A stretch of 64,000 nt of DNA, from positions 7,511,417 to 7,575,416 of the forward strand of contig CM021317.1 of assembly GCA_010645155.1 (NCBI GenBank). Reading direction: 5' to 3'. Of this stretch, positions 33,823-46,828 are shown one piece after another. This stretch comes from Tigriopus japonicus. Its lineage: Eukaryota > Arthropoda > Copepoda > Harpacticoida > Harpacticidae. A program made the position numbers and the translations under genes. How positions within the stretch are numbered: position 1 is the stretch's first letter; each line of letters starts with the position of its first letter. The notes below the pieces were generated by a model. It made no database searches. It worked only from the letters and a program-made list of their open reading frames with translations, and had not been told where the DNA came from.

Positions 33823-36800
33823 ATGTTCCGGATCAAAGGTGCCATGCGCTACTACCGCCTTTGGATCTACACCTGTAATGCAGGTAAGCTTAATCAGACC
33901 ACCAAGTTTCCGAATCGGTCAATGCTTGTTGTTCCCAGTTAGCATTAAACCGTCTAGTTGGGTCCAATCTCCAAAGTCTAGCAGTCTGAATATACTTCAT
34001 CAATCATGATCCTTTCGAGGATCCATTCCCCAGATTGAGTTCAATCATTTATATGAGCTACACCGAGTCCGTTTGCAGTTATGTTTCTTTCACGGCCAAC
34101 TAGTAAACGACTGACGGCCCAAAAGAACGAAGCTAACCAATGAAGCGAAGACTCATCATCGACGCCAAAATGAGCGTGTCAGATCCAATTGCCTAAATTG
34201 AGCAACAAGGTGCTTTGGTAATAGGACACAGCGACCCCAAGTAAACACTTCAAAGGCTGAGGCTTACGCTCCCGACTTGGCGTAATAGATGATGGCCTGC
34301 GGGAAGCGTTCCTAAATTGAAAGCTAAAAACAACATCCATGTTCCAAGCCTCGAACCCTACAATTCAAACAAGTGGACAGAGCGCGTCCCAAAATCGCCT
34401 TTAGCGTCCATTAGGCGGAAAATGATACTATGATCCTTTCAACTATGTAGAAGATCGGTGAACCCCTCTAGGCGGACCAAGTGCCGACCCTTTAAAGCTA
34501 GCATAAGAATTTCAAGTTTCGATTGATTTTTCAAACATACTGTTTCAAAATCACGAGTTCTTATTGCATAAAAGTTTTTTTTTTCACTTCCCGGTTGGAG
34601 CCCTTGGGGCTTGGACCCATATGGATGAGATCATGGTATCGAGGATATAGTTCGGACACCTGGTACATTGGCTTGCATTTGTCCCTCAAGGGAAGGGAGA
34701 AATAATTTGAACTGGAATAAACGGTTAAGTGTTTTCAAAGTCACGTTTTAAATCACACATTGATGATTTCCAAAACATAATTCCAGACTAAACCTAATAT
34801 TCAAAGAAGAGACACAAACCGAAGTTTTCTACCAAATTAATTATTTTAGAAGACAATCCGTCTAGGTGGTAAAAAATACCGCTTACTTAAAAACGGGAAA
34901 ATATCCCGTTAAAAACACAAAAAGTGCTTCGTTTGATGTTTTTGTAAAAAGATCAAAGATATATTTCTCACTGATTTTAAAGAAATATTATATCATCTTG
35001 ACATAACCCACAGAATACCGAAAAGCTACTTAAAAAGCTTGGGACTTGGAGTTTTAATACAAAACTGGAGTCTTTTTGGCTTTTTCTCTTGTTAGACTGT
35101 TTTGAAAAAGAAAGCAATCAGATAACTTCTCAGATGCTTAACATTACAGTTCAAGTAGCATCCTAGAATACTCTCAATAAACATTTAATATATATTTTTC
35201 AAACTCATTTCATTCAAAATGTTTGTTACATTGGTTTTTCCAGGAAGCCAAGATCCAACTATACAATGAAGGAAAAGCTTTATGTATGCAAAAATGTGTT
35301 CATTAGCTACTACGATCCAAACTTGACCTGTCACTTTAAACGCAGCTTTACCAAAATTATTGAGCAAAATGTACTCTCTACCTATCTTTGGTCTGCCCAA
35401 AAATCTGACGATGACAACGATTATTAGACTTGAGAAAGGTGCTTGCAGAGAGGGCGAAAACCAACAAAAGGTCCAAAGTCTTGTGAAAGTATGAGTAAGT
35501 ACTTAGGCCTTATGCCTTCAACCGATTCGTCCAAGGTCGTTCCAAGACTGGATCGTACGTCACGAAATGTCTAAAGGACCATCGTCAATGTTGTACTCCC
35601 AAAAAAGGTCTGACATTTAAGTAGCCGGCTGATCAAAGACTATGAAGGTATTACTTTCTCTCATGTTTCTTCTTGTTCCTCCCGTTACAGCAAAAATTGT
35701 TGGAAAACATTCATCTTTTCCCGTAAAATAAAATGACACGCCAATCTTCGCTGAGAGGCCCCATGGGAATTATGAAGTGATTTTTTTTCTGCCCGGAGTA
35801 GAGCGATAAACCGATTTTCCTCGTTTTCTATGGTACAAATTCGATGTCATCTGTAAATTACTCAGCATGAGGTAGTACGTGAAAAATGGGCCCGTTATAA
35901 GTATCGATGAATATTTAGCGAGCGGCAGCTTTTTTAAATATTTTGCTAGACTATGCATTTCGACGGTTTTTGGCTTCTGAGACGTTCCAGATGGTTTCGT
36001 GTCTGGAAATGGGAGAGGAAATTGAATTCCGGCAAAAAGTACGGCGGAAAGTGGAATTTAATTCTTTATTATCATGACATTGAGTATTGAACGAACGTCT
36101 GAAATGAAACTATCATGCATTTTGTTTTTGTCGGGTGTACCCTACTAAATGTCCAATGTGTTTGGATGGTTTCTATTCCCGAGGCGCCAATGATTCCAAA
36201 CGATCTCGAATGAAAAATAACCCTACACATACATGGAAGCATCAACCAAATTTGTAGCCTTTTCCACTTCTTAGTAAGCCTTCAAGGCCAGATGTAATCA
36301 AAGTTTTATATTAGCCTTTTCCGCATCGCATATCAAAACCATGAGCTTGAACCAAGTGCTAATGGCCTTGAATACATTACTCGGTTTATGATGTTTCCTT
36401 GAATGTACGACCAATGAAATTACACATGGTAGTATTGAAAGAGGTCCTAAAATAGCTAGAACGTGAACCTACGGTTCCATTAGATTTGTATTTACTTTAG
36501 CTTACCCTCTTGCTTTCCACTTCAAAACTATTTTGCTTACTTGGTTGTTAGTGTAGCGTTCGCTATTTCCCGGCCAGAAATGGAATGGAGGCCGCCATTA
36601 GAACTGATCACGTTGAAGAGTCTTCAACCTCAACCTCAATTTCTTTTTCCCGTTGTCGCCCTTTCGTCGTTCCATTATTAATGTTTGCTTTTCTCAACAT
36701 GGACAGAATGGCGTATGTACATTAAACATGCTTGGTTCACTCACTGTATGTACAGAATATTGGGTATAGAGCACAACAAACAAGGATCCAATCAAACAGT

Positions 36801-39800
36801 TCCATTCAGTTAAAAATGGAAAGAGGGCTTGGTGAATTTTGCATGCTTTTGAGAATTGATTGAGTTGTTTGGTAATGGATAAATTGACACCTTGAACACC
36901 CAGACGAAAACCATTCATCCCGCGAAAACCTCTGTTTGGCTCCTTGAAGTTCATAGGATTTGGTTTGGGAGTTCCAAGAAGTACTTTTTCTTTACTTTGA
37001 AGAAATCGACGGGAGGAAAAAGTTCCACACGGAAGAGAATTGATTTTTGCTGGAAGCTTTCTTGAACACAGTATTCTTTAGCCGGTCCGACTAACCCCCC
37101 AATTGAGAGACGAGTAAATCATGAAGGTCTTGGGCAAGAATATTTATCTGACAGATTTTCGATGGACACAAGCCAATAATTTCCAAGTTGTTCAAGAACA
37201 TGAAACAGAACTTCCGGTTGACTTACTGCAGTAAAATGTCAGCTGGGATTCTCATTCCAATCACGATTGCAAACAACTCTCGAGAAGTTGTGAGAGTGAA
37301 AAAAAGAATCTAATAGTTTTGCCCAGGAAAGTTCATTAAGAGTCGTGTTGCCTAAAGAAAAGAGACCCCGGGAGCTTTTAACAACCAGTCCTCAAAGCAA
37401 GCTTTTTCCTGAATTATACCCCCTGATATGGTTCCTTTCCAAGTGTAATCTGACCATACTCTTGGTTTCATTTGTTAATTAATCCTGTTGTGCAGTTCCC
37501 TCTGGGTTTCACGTGTTCCACATTGAACAGAATGGCTTATAGGTAACGTGACACCCACGCAAAGGTCCAGCTTCTGATCCAACTTACTGCATAGTGGAAC
37601 AAGGTAGGAAAAAGTTTGCTTCTGTTCTCCTCAGTATCCAACTAACCCCAACAACACACCAAAGGTTCCATTGACCGTCATGGGACCTTCATTGGAACTG
37701 TTAGTTACTGGTTCCTTCTACGTCCGCAAATTGTTCCACCTCACGGATTTGGCACTGATTGCCCGATTTCCTTCCTCTGAAATTATTTAAAAAGACGAAC
37801 GACCCTTTTGGTTGTCAAGTCGTGGTCTAAAATGGACGGATTCGAGCTTTTGAGGGGGTCTCGATTTCTTTTGAGGTTGCTTGGGACGTGTTGTGGGCGG
37901 ACATTAGTGGACAATGGGTAGAGGGACTGATTGATTCATGGATGGAAGGATGGACGAAAAAGAGCCTAGTTCAGGATTGCATCGGGAATTGCGGCATAGA
38001 TGTGGTCTTCGTCTCTGTGTGCACTTCAAAAGATCAGCCATGAATGGCTAATTCTCCATTAGTTCGTAGAGCCCCTGCCACTGGCTGAATATAGGAATGG
38101 ATTACCGCCGCCCAATTGGCCACAATGGAACTCACTCCACCTCCTTTATCTCATTCTTCTTCATCCATCTTTCCACATGAAGATCTTTCTAACCTCTGCA
38201 CAAAAAAGATAGACCTCCACGAATTGTGATTCTTTGAAAGATCTGAGCCGGGAGAGAAATCTTCAACATGAGCCTAAGAAGATTGGGCAATCAAAGTGGC
38301 TAAATTGTTTCGGGTCTTATCTTCTTTCCATTTCGGATTATCATTGCTTCTTTGAACCTTTAATTGTCTTTTCGTTTGCCCATGGTCATTGCCTCTAATA
38401 CAACTAACTGTTGTTCTAAACTGTTTGCCTAAAACCTTCCAAAGGGCAAGCCTTTAAAACATATTTGTAAACGCCTTTGGACGTCAGTTTGGGCATGATC
38501 TCGTCCATCTTCGCTTTTTCAATCCTGTTTTCCCCACTTGATAATGTGCATCCCTGCTTCATTCAGAAAGTGGAAGAGAAAGGAAAGGCCAGGCAGGGAA
38601 ATGGTTTCGAGAAAACCGGGCTTGGAATTTTAAATGAGGCACACCAGCCTTGCTCACCATGAACAGTCTGCGTCTCTCTTGGGAGGCTGGAATCTGGGAT
38701 ATGTTTGCTCTGAATAATACTTCTGTATTCGTTGGATTTAGACTTAAATCCTAAATAAATCAAGAGAACTTTTTTGGAACAAGAAGACCATTGAAATTGT
38801 ATTTCGTGGCATTTCCAAAAAAATAAGTGGACCATTATTTTCATATTTTATAGAAGTTCCAGTCATCATTGAGTACAAGTGGAAAAGGATAGATATCATC
38901 CTGAGTAATTTTGGCATTTATTATGTTGTCGGAGAAAATACAGCCACATGTTTCCCAATGCCAGAATGACCTTTATCTTGAAAGTACAATTGGGTAAAAA
39001 CTATGTTTGTAACTAGTTACCGACTCAAGCTTGTTTTGCCTTTTTTGGTTTATGCTTTATCAGGCCACTCTGGCTATTTGATACTTGAACATATAATATG
39101 GACCTCAATAATGTTTGACCTTGCTAAAAATTAGTGCTACGTACCTTAATTAATTTACTTTCAAAATTCAAGTGTTTCGAACTACGACTTTAACCTGTTT
39201 TTCCACCGTTTAATCTCAATGGCGTTTTTTTTCTTTTCCTTATTGACCAAACGGAACAAAAAAAAAATATGTCGCCCTCTAATATTGATAAATAGATGTA
39301 TGTGTGTGTGACATCGGTCCTCTCTTTTGCAGTGCTTTTCGTCAGTGTGATGGTGTTTTTGGGAACCTCGTTGTACGTGGTCACAGACAATCGACGACAA
39401 CTCATCTCATCGGTCCGATTGTATCAACCCTCGTTTCTCTATGCCTATCTGGCATTGTTCATGCAATCTGGCGTTGTGCAGGTGAGACCCCAATACGTAC
39501 ATGCTTTTCTCCTTCTTGGATCCAATTGATTTTGAGCATCTGATGTTGCCTTTCAATAGGAGAGAAGGAACGATTCATGATGCTCCAAGAAACGAACGGG
39601 ATATTTCGTTCATATCGGGTGATATAATGGAGCACAGTGTTGGTAACCCTCTTAGTCTGGGTGTTACACATTCATTACATAGATTTTTTAAATCTAAATT
39701 AGGTTAGGTTTAGACAGGATTTAGCAAGGGAGGAGACGTTGGGTCATGGTTAGAGCAGTTTCCTGTAGTGGGAGAGGTCCCAGGTTCGATTCTCCATTCC

Positions 39801-42800
39801 GACCTTTCTCCAGGAAACTTTTAGACGTTAATCCACACCCACAGACGGAGAAACACTTTGACACCGGAGTCGAAATAAATCCACGGTTTCAAATGAGTCT
39901 CTTTTAGTAAGCCATATTGCAGAGATGCCAGTAGGCATTTTATCAACGCACAGTACATGGTTCTCACTTTATCGAATACTACCTTTTGAAAAAAGGAGGT
40001 TGACCAAGGTCACCAATTGTTTGACTGATTCCATCTGAACTTCCGTCCTTGAACCTCGTTGGATGGATTCAATGTCCGTGGATCAAGTCACTTTTGTACT
40101 TTGTTTTACTTAGGGTACATTGCAGGAGAGCCATATTTCATTCCCTGATCCTAGGTGTTTGTTATTTTTGTTCCAAAGGCAGTACTTTTCTGGGGCACGC
40201 ACTTCTTCACCGAAATATGGCCTTCTTTTCTGTTGACGCCAGACACGATTTTGATTGTTCCGAATCGTAGTGGTGATTCCAGACGCACAATGAAAATGCT
40301 TATTTATTCCGGATTACTAGGATTTCTCGCTCAGATATCAAACTCAACGTTCAACTTTCAGTTTTTTAATCACATTTTGATCAATTAATCGGTTAACTAC
40401 CTTTAAAAGCCTTTACAAATTTCGCCTAAAAGTTTACCTTTTGGCAAAAATCTTACATATTCCTTTTACCGTTCCATTTCCGGCTCCAAACTAAAAAACG
40501 CCGTTCATCTCCAGAACAAGACGCACATCAGAACTGCTGCTATCAATATTATCTCTGAAAAATGAAAATCAATTTACGATTATGCCTTTTATAGTCGTAT
40601 TTTAAACCCACAATAATGTGGGTCAAAATCTGACTGTATTTGTAAACATAGTCCATTTCATTTCGTAGTCTCAAGGTTGAAAAGAGGTCCCACGCAATTT
40701 AAACTTACAAAAGAAATTTTGCTCGAGAAATTACGACTGACTTTGTATAGCTGGTTTATGTACTTTTGTTGTTTCTCTGAAAGGTAATTACTCTTTCCGA
40801 CAAAACGTCCCAATTTTTGTTTTTCGTATTGAGCGCAACAAAATTTGTAGTTCTTGGAACAACACAGGAACTAAAACGAGGGCGATGAATGGCCTTGCAA
40901 AACTAGACATTCTGCGTTTTTGTTTACTCATACAAACGAGCTCATTAGTTTATGATAATTCGGAACTACTTGAACATTTATTTTTGTCTTGAATGAAGAA
41001 GTCCTGAACAAACGAGTGAAAGAAGCGGGTCATAATGGGTACTATTAAATGTTGAACCAAATACCACAATGTTTCTTTTACATTTGATAATTGTGGTTCG
41101 TGCGTGGTCATTTAGTTAATAGAAACAAAAAGGTCATTTGAAGTTAAAATAATTCGGTTTTGACATTTGCTCTACTTGTACGATAGTTCGTCATAACGAG
41201 CCCTATTTAATACCTTATCCCTTTTTAACATAGAGACATCTCAAATGGTCTGAATTAGATTTTGGAAACGGATAAAGTATGCTTAAATCGACTTTTCCGG
41301 TTCATCGATAGAGGATCTTGTCCGTTCTCTGAGAAGGAAATGATATAACTTTTGTTCTCCAAACGATTTCAAGAATGGAAGCGCTCATTGTAAAACTTTC
41401 GAGATCAGTGCTTTTCTTGGCTCGCCATCCTTATGTTTTTGGCACCATTGTGGATTTTTTGCAAGCACCTTAGATCTCAGCAGTTGCCAGAACGCTCCAT
41501 TTCAAGAATATTCGCAAGTTCCGAGACGAGACATCAAAGTAAAAGGCAATTTAAAATTGGCATATTTCTGGACCAGATCCTCATCTCTCTTGGAAGTTCG
41601 AGAGCAAAAAAAGAATGCGAGGATTTCCTTCCGCGTCTCAAACGAATCCTCGACGCCAAGCTTGATCCAAGGAACTTTGAACTGGATGGACTTGTCAAAC
41701 GAAATTTGCTTCCACCCTAAATTGGATCGAAATCCTGAAAGTTCTGTTGAAGGTCGTTACTGGTGGGTCCTCAATTTTGAGATGGAATCTCTCACGTTTG
41801 GAACCATTAAGGTGAATTGACCTTGGTGGTTGGACCAATACTGAGGAGTGCACAAGTATCCAATTGGGAATTGGAACAGATACGCAACAAAAGTTTTCAG
41901 TGCGTTGTTCCTCAGAATTCGGAATGTCCGTATTTTGAGCCTCGCAAATCCTCGGGTGCCGATGGTGGGATATTGGGTGAAAATCGGGGAATTTTCAATG
42001 GGAACATTGCTCAGCTGTTTGACTTTTTGGAATCAGCCATTTCCCATGCCAAGTTTCTTTTCCTTCCTCTCTAGTTTGAACAAAGGCTGTTCTTTTCCGA
42101 AATAACTGCGAGGCTTTGGCCTTTATCCAATAGCAAAGTGACAAGGTGGCCTCCCGTGGAACCATTCTTCCTAATCTTGATTCTTCCTGGTAGAAATTAG
42201 AAAGGACCATCATGAACCCATCTGGAGACCTCCATTCGTGCTTTGCGACCTCTATCATGCTATTCTCTGATGACCTCGCTTCTTTTGGAAGCTAACTGAA
42301 GCCCACGAGGTTCAAAGTTGTTCCACAAGAAAATACACTACATGTAATTGCAAAGACGTTGTTTCCCTCCGGTTTTGTCGGTCGACTGACTGAATGAAAA
42401 ATGTCTTGATTGCATAGCAAATGTGCTAGTTCGAAAGGCAAAGCAAAAGCAAACTTGGCCGGAAAGGTGGAACATCAGGTGAAATGCCTGGCACAAGGGA
42501 TGTTCCTCTTCAAATGCAGTTGCAATGGATTTGAACGAACAGATGTTCCCGAAGCTCTGGAAAGCCCCTCAAGGCTTCCGTTTCAATCCATTTGAGCTTC
42601 AACTCCTTTGAGAAGAGGGAACCGGGGATTCGCAAAATTTGATACCAACTATTCCTGAAATTTCTTCATTATTTTCAACGTTCTCGAGGGGAAATTTGAG
42701 CTCAGATTAGCTAGCTCTCTTGTTCATGGTCCTGCATTTGATTTCAAAATGTAACTTTTTAAGCCAATTTGGTCCATAGGAAAGATATGAAGCGGAAAAA

Positions 42801-45800
42801 AGAGTTGAAAACATTTCTACTGAAAATTAACAAGGAAGAACAGATCTTCTGGCTTTCTTAGATGATTTTCCGTCTTAAAAAATCCAATTTGATCTCTCCT
42901 TTTCAACTGGTAGCGACATTCGTGAGAATGTATTTTGTATCTTTATTTCTTTCCTGGTGGATTCAAAGGAAGTGTTCCTGACATTAGCCTTTCTCGGAGT
43001 CATGCATTATTAAGCAGTCTCTCCTTTGACTTATTAGAATTTGCTCGGAACACCCTTTTGTTTCGACAAACCTGTCCCAATTTCCTCAGAACCCAAACGA
43101 GTGGTTGTTGATTGAATTGATGTGAAAGCTTGGCTTGCAAGAACACCTGGTACAAGAGGCATTTTTGGAACGTCATTTTACTCTCCATTCCAATTTTCCT
43201 GGCACAGTTGCTACTGAATTACGAAAGGTAATTAGCACCAAATGGGGACCCTGTTTTTTACAGCAATCAACTAGGGGTACCGAACAACTTAGCATACTAA
43301 AAGTACTTTTTGAAGGCTTAAAAGAGCGACCTCATGTCATAAGCATTGACGATTGCTCTAAAGCGTGGAAACTCCAAATTCTGTATGTGATCTTAAGATT
43401 GTTTTAGTGTGTTGTCATATTAGTTGCGAGAGAATATGTTCGTCAATTTCCGTCGCTTGCTTTCCAAATAGAAAAAGAGAGCTCGTTATCTCCTTGACAA
43501 TGAGTTTCTTAATACCCAAATGCCTGGCAACGAGTTTGGCAACGCTCACCAAGAGCCTTGAAAGCAAGTCTCCAAAAATGTGCATTGTCGGTTTTGTCAA
43601 AAAATGAATAGCACGACTTTCAAGTTGTTTTCAAGGCTATATTAAAGCTATTTATCATGGGTTTCTGCCGGCTTGATAACGGAAACAAACCACTCTCTTC
43701 ATCAGTAGCATATTTCGTATTTTGGTCGCATGCTCGTTTCGTTTGCCCTTGGGATTGGATGGACTAGGATGATCTGGATCTGGGCTTCGTGGTTCTTGAT
43801 GTTACTGCAGTGGACAATGGCAAAGAAATGACAAGTTGGCCTTTTTCTTATCTTTTCAAGGCCGCTTTTGCCACAAGTTTTCGTCTCGTTTCCGACACGT
43901 TTCGATGTTTTTGTTTTGGGATCTCTTTTGTTTTTGAACTTGTTTCTTTTAAAAAACTGGAAGAGTTTCCTTTTTTCTTCTTTGTTGGAAATTCATTATG
44001 GTCTTTTTTACTCGACATTTCAGCGGTTGAAATGGAAATGCCCCTGATTTGTGTCATTTTTCCAATATTCATTACCTAGAAAATTAAATTTTGCCGTTAC
44101 TTTGAGTCCTTACTTGTGATGTTACGAATTCATCCACCAAGAGTTGCCGTCGCAAAAGGAGAAAAAGAATTGTCTCAGACTTTGTGGCCAATATTGGCTC
44201 TTAAATGGGCAAGTTCGTTGAGCATCTTAATGAGCAAAGGAAGTTCAGCATTTAAAGTCGAGGTTTTCAGCTCTTTCTTTTCTGCACACTTCAGCCCACT
44301 ATCAATACTCGTCAAATTCGATTTGACGACGAACGGATCTAGGAAAATCCTTTCGGGAAAAGAAAATGGTTTTCACTCAATTGCATTGTTCTTGGAACAT
44401 AAATGTCGGCCATTAAACTTAACGAGCCCTCAAATTGTCTTGGATGGGAAAATCAGCTCATTCATGCCAAGACTGTTTTATTTCTTTCATCAAAAAATAA
44501 TTATCGCAGATGAGAAAGATAGTCTTCCAAACGAGCTCAAACTTTCTTCGTTCATCACTCCATTCTTCATACGTGACGAGTGGTGTTCAAATTTGAATGG
44601 TTCTCCTACCTTTTATTGAAGACATCATCTGGTTCTTTTTGAGTGAGAGCTGTCGTTTCAAATAGAACATGGTGAGGAATGGGGGGCATTTCATCTACTC
44701 TTGAGTACATTGCTGGGTTTGGGGTCCGGAAGAGAGTCCTTGTCTCTTACGAGATATGCGTGTGAGGCTCAAAAACCTTGTCTGGGTTGAGACGAGGAGG
44801 CATTCCTTACAAATTTTTTGGTCCACCAAAGGGGACAATCAAGGGAACGGCCATACACAACTGGCTTTCCAACACGATTCTTTCCCCGATAAATGGGCCT
44901 TCGTTGGTTGGAAAGAGCTCAAATTAGAAACCGACCAGTCTAGCAAAGTGTCAGCCAAAATTTCAAGTTCCCGTGGTTTGTCAAAAGCAAACTTTTTTTT
45001 AGTTTACCAAAGGCTCAGCAACTTTTTTCACGTCAGTTTTGAGCAGTCACATTCTCAGCCTTGAAACCGCTCTCACGTACAAATAAAGTTTTGTTGCCGC
45101 ATCAAGTACGATGCAATGTGGGTTTGTAAATTGCTTAACCTGTATCTAATTTTAGCATTTGCGTTTCAGGCAATTGGTTGTATTGGTGCTTTAAAATTGG
45201 ACGAAAGACTCCTAAAGGCCTATTGGCTTCTTCTTCTTGGCCTTCTCGTTGGTGATGTTGTGGTTGGTGGATATTGGATGATCCGTTATGATCGACTGTC
45301 TTCTACGTTGGGAGTGGATCTGCTCACCAAGTTCAATGCCGAATACACCGACCCCAACTCTGATTTCCGGAGTCATTTCGACGAGCTTCAAAGAGACAGT
45401 CAATGTTGTGGCGTTTTGGGCCCTCAAGATTACAATGCCACGTGGTGGCAAAGCCGTATTTACGCCACTTTGGACAAAACTGATGCGGAGGAGGCCGAAT
45501 TTCGTAAATATGAAGATATCCTCTTACCTTGGGCATGCTGTATTCCAAACCACGAGGGGCTCCAAATGCAACCAGCCTTGGCAAATACGATCCGCGGAAG
45601 ACTTTTGGCCAAAAGCCAAGATGAAGAGGACGAAGAAGAAATTCTGGATGTGATCTCTAGCACGCAATCAACTCCAGTCACCGTCGTTCCGCCCCGCCTG
45701 CATCCCTATTCCCCAGAAATCATGATCGCGGAAGGCCCTATTTTGGAGCCATTTGTGTGGTGCCGATATTCGAGTAGCTTCCGGGCTCAATGGCACCATC

Positions 45801-46471
45801 ATCGGGGCTGCCATGAGCCGTTTAAGTATTGGTTGGACAACAGTGCTGATGCTTTGTTCGTCATCGGTTTTTGTGTGATTGGCTTCCTAAAGTTTACTTT
45901 CTTGGGCCTGCTCCGCTTTGAGATTAAGGAGATGATCCAAAAGATCAAGATCATACATAATGAGAACCAACAAATGAACGGGGACCTGGGAATAATGGAC
46001 TTGAATGATATTCCTTCGTCCTTGGAACCCACAGCCCTCATGGATGAGCCCTGCCAAGGGAGTCTTGCCTCAACCCCGCGCAAACCTAGCCCGGATCCCG
46101 GCCAATCTCCCATTGGGCATAACGTTTGCTTTCCCAATGAGACACCCGGTCAACAGCTTCTCAACCACTTGGGAGGCAAAGACCTAGATTCCTCCAGCTG
46201 TAGCGCCCTCCTTGCCTCCCAACAGTCCACACCACTCCATATTCCAGTCAATAACCACGTTGGCTTCATTCCAGCCAAGGTGATTGTGGCCACTCCCATG
46301 CCGAGCCTCTTGAAAGGGTCCTCCAACACGTCTTCCACGGTGATCAGCAATCCCATACAAACTTTGGAGGAGTATCACGAGCTCACTGACGTCTGTCAGC
46401 CTACACCATCGCCCAATTTCATCACTGTGCCCATTCCCGGACGAGGCTCCGCGGTCCAGACAGCCATTTGA
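33823..46471 (+). CDS. Tetraspanin with long C-terminal tail, three exons
   Basis: Four-pass membrane organiser protein. Exons 33823-33883, 39333-39481 and 45170-46471 join in phase (1, then 0) to give 503 residues. The ATG at 33823 is the first after an in-frame TGA; the first exon encodes MFRIKGAMRYYRLWIYTCNA. TM1 is about residues 12-37, TM2 54-78 with the family motif GCIGA across the exon junction, TM3 84-106, TM4 297-319. The large extracellular loop (107-296) has the diagnostic CCG at 149-151 plus Cys 193, 194, 268 and 284, the six-cysteine pattern. It is unusually long, with an acidic insert (about 220-230). The cytoplasmic tail (about 184 residues) is far longer than the usual 10-20 and is Pro/Ser-rich. 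After the UGA at 46469-46471 the same frame stays open for 118 codons. I cannot assign a particular paralogue. Confidence 0.88.
33884..39332 (+). other. Tetraspanin intron 1 (5449 bp)
   Basis: Donor GTAAGC at 33884, acceptor TTTTGCAG ending at 39332. No repeat with definable ends and no convincing nested gene seen; only scattered ORFs below 100 codons. Confidence 0.7.
39482..45169 (+). other. Tetraspanin intron 2 (5688 bp)
   Basis: Donor GTGAGA at 39482, acceptor GCGTTTCAG ending at 45169. Contains a tRNA-like SINE head (39739-39807). At 43789-44619 one frame is open except for a single TAG (see findings). Otherwise no gene recognised. Confidence 0.7.
39739..39807 (+). repeat. tRNA-derived SINE head or tRNA pseudogene
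   Basis: GGGTCATGGTTAGAGCAG resembles the D-arm and A-box of a tRNA. TTTCC-TGTAGTG-GGAGA can fold as an anticodon arm. AGGTTCGATTCTCC is a pol III B-box, and GGGTC at the start can pair with GACCT at the end. The D-arm is shortened, so a functional tRNA is unlikely. About 100 bp of unrelated sequence following it could be the SINE body. Confidence 0.45.
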
Positions 46472-46828
46472 CAAAGAGAACACTTTGAGGAACCCACAGT
46501 AGTGATCCTACCCTCGGCAGAGGTTCTTCAGATGAGGCGTCAATCCGAGATGATGGAGCTCCGTAAGCGTCGGAGACTTTGGGAGCGGGCCACCACCATC
46601 GATGTGGGGGAAAACATCATCCCAGAGGAGTATGACGCCATCATGTCATCTTCCACTGCCGAGAGTTCCCAATTGGAAAATCCTAAGCTCAGGCGAGGCT
46701 ACTCCGTAACTTATACCAGATCCAAGCTAAATCGCCAAAAGAGCAAGGACAAATCGAGGTCAGAGAGTCTCTCCGACGACTTATGGCGAAGTCTTATTCG
46801 TCCACAGCCCTTCTGGTTTCAGAAGTAG
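46472..46828 (+). CDS. In-frame extension of the tetraspanin after UGA (candidate readthrough)
   Basis: Directly after ATT TGA CAA the tetraspanin frame continues as QREHFEEPTVVILPSAEV and on through MRRQSEMMELRKRRRLWERA to end FWFQK TAG at 46826-46828. The 118 residues are basic and Ser-rich and look like a cytoplasmic tail. The stretch lies in the same mRNA as judged from the AATAAA at 47197. It may be translated by UGA readthrough or included by alternative splicing, or the UGA may be an assembly error or polymorphism. Confidence 0.5.
   Translation, partial: QREHFEEPTVVILPSAEVLQMRRQSEMMELRKRRRLWERATTIDVGENIIPEEYDAIMSSSTAESSQLENPKLRRGYSVTYTRSKLNRQKSKDKSRSESLSDDLWRSLIRPQPFWFQK

Noticed and set aside
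39739..39807. Functional tRNA with anticodon TAG (tRNA-Leu)
   Set aside because: The D-arm is shortened and the T-stem pairs poorly; a tRNA-derived relic is more likely.
45212..46483. Several minus-strand ORFs opposite the tetraspanin last exon
   Set aside because: Shadows of the plus-strand coding exon with no domain of their own.
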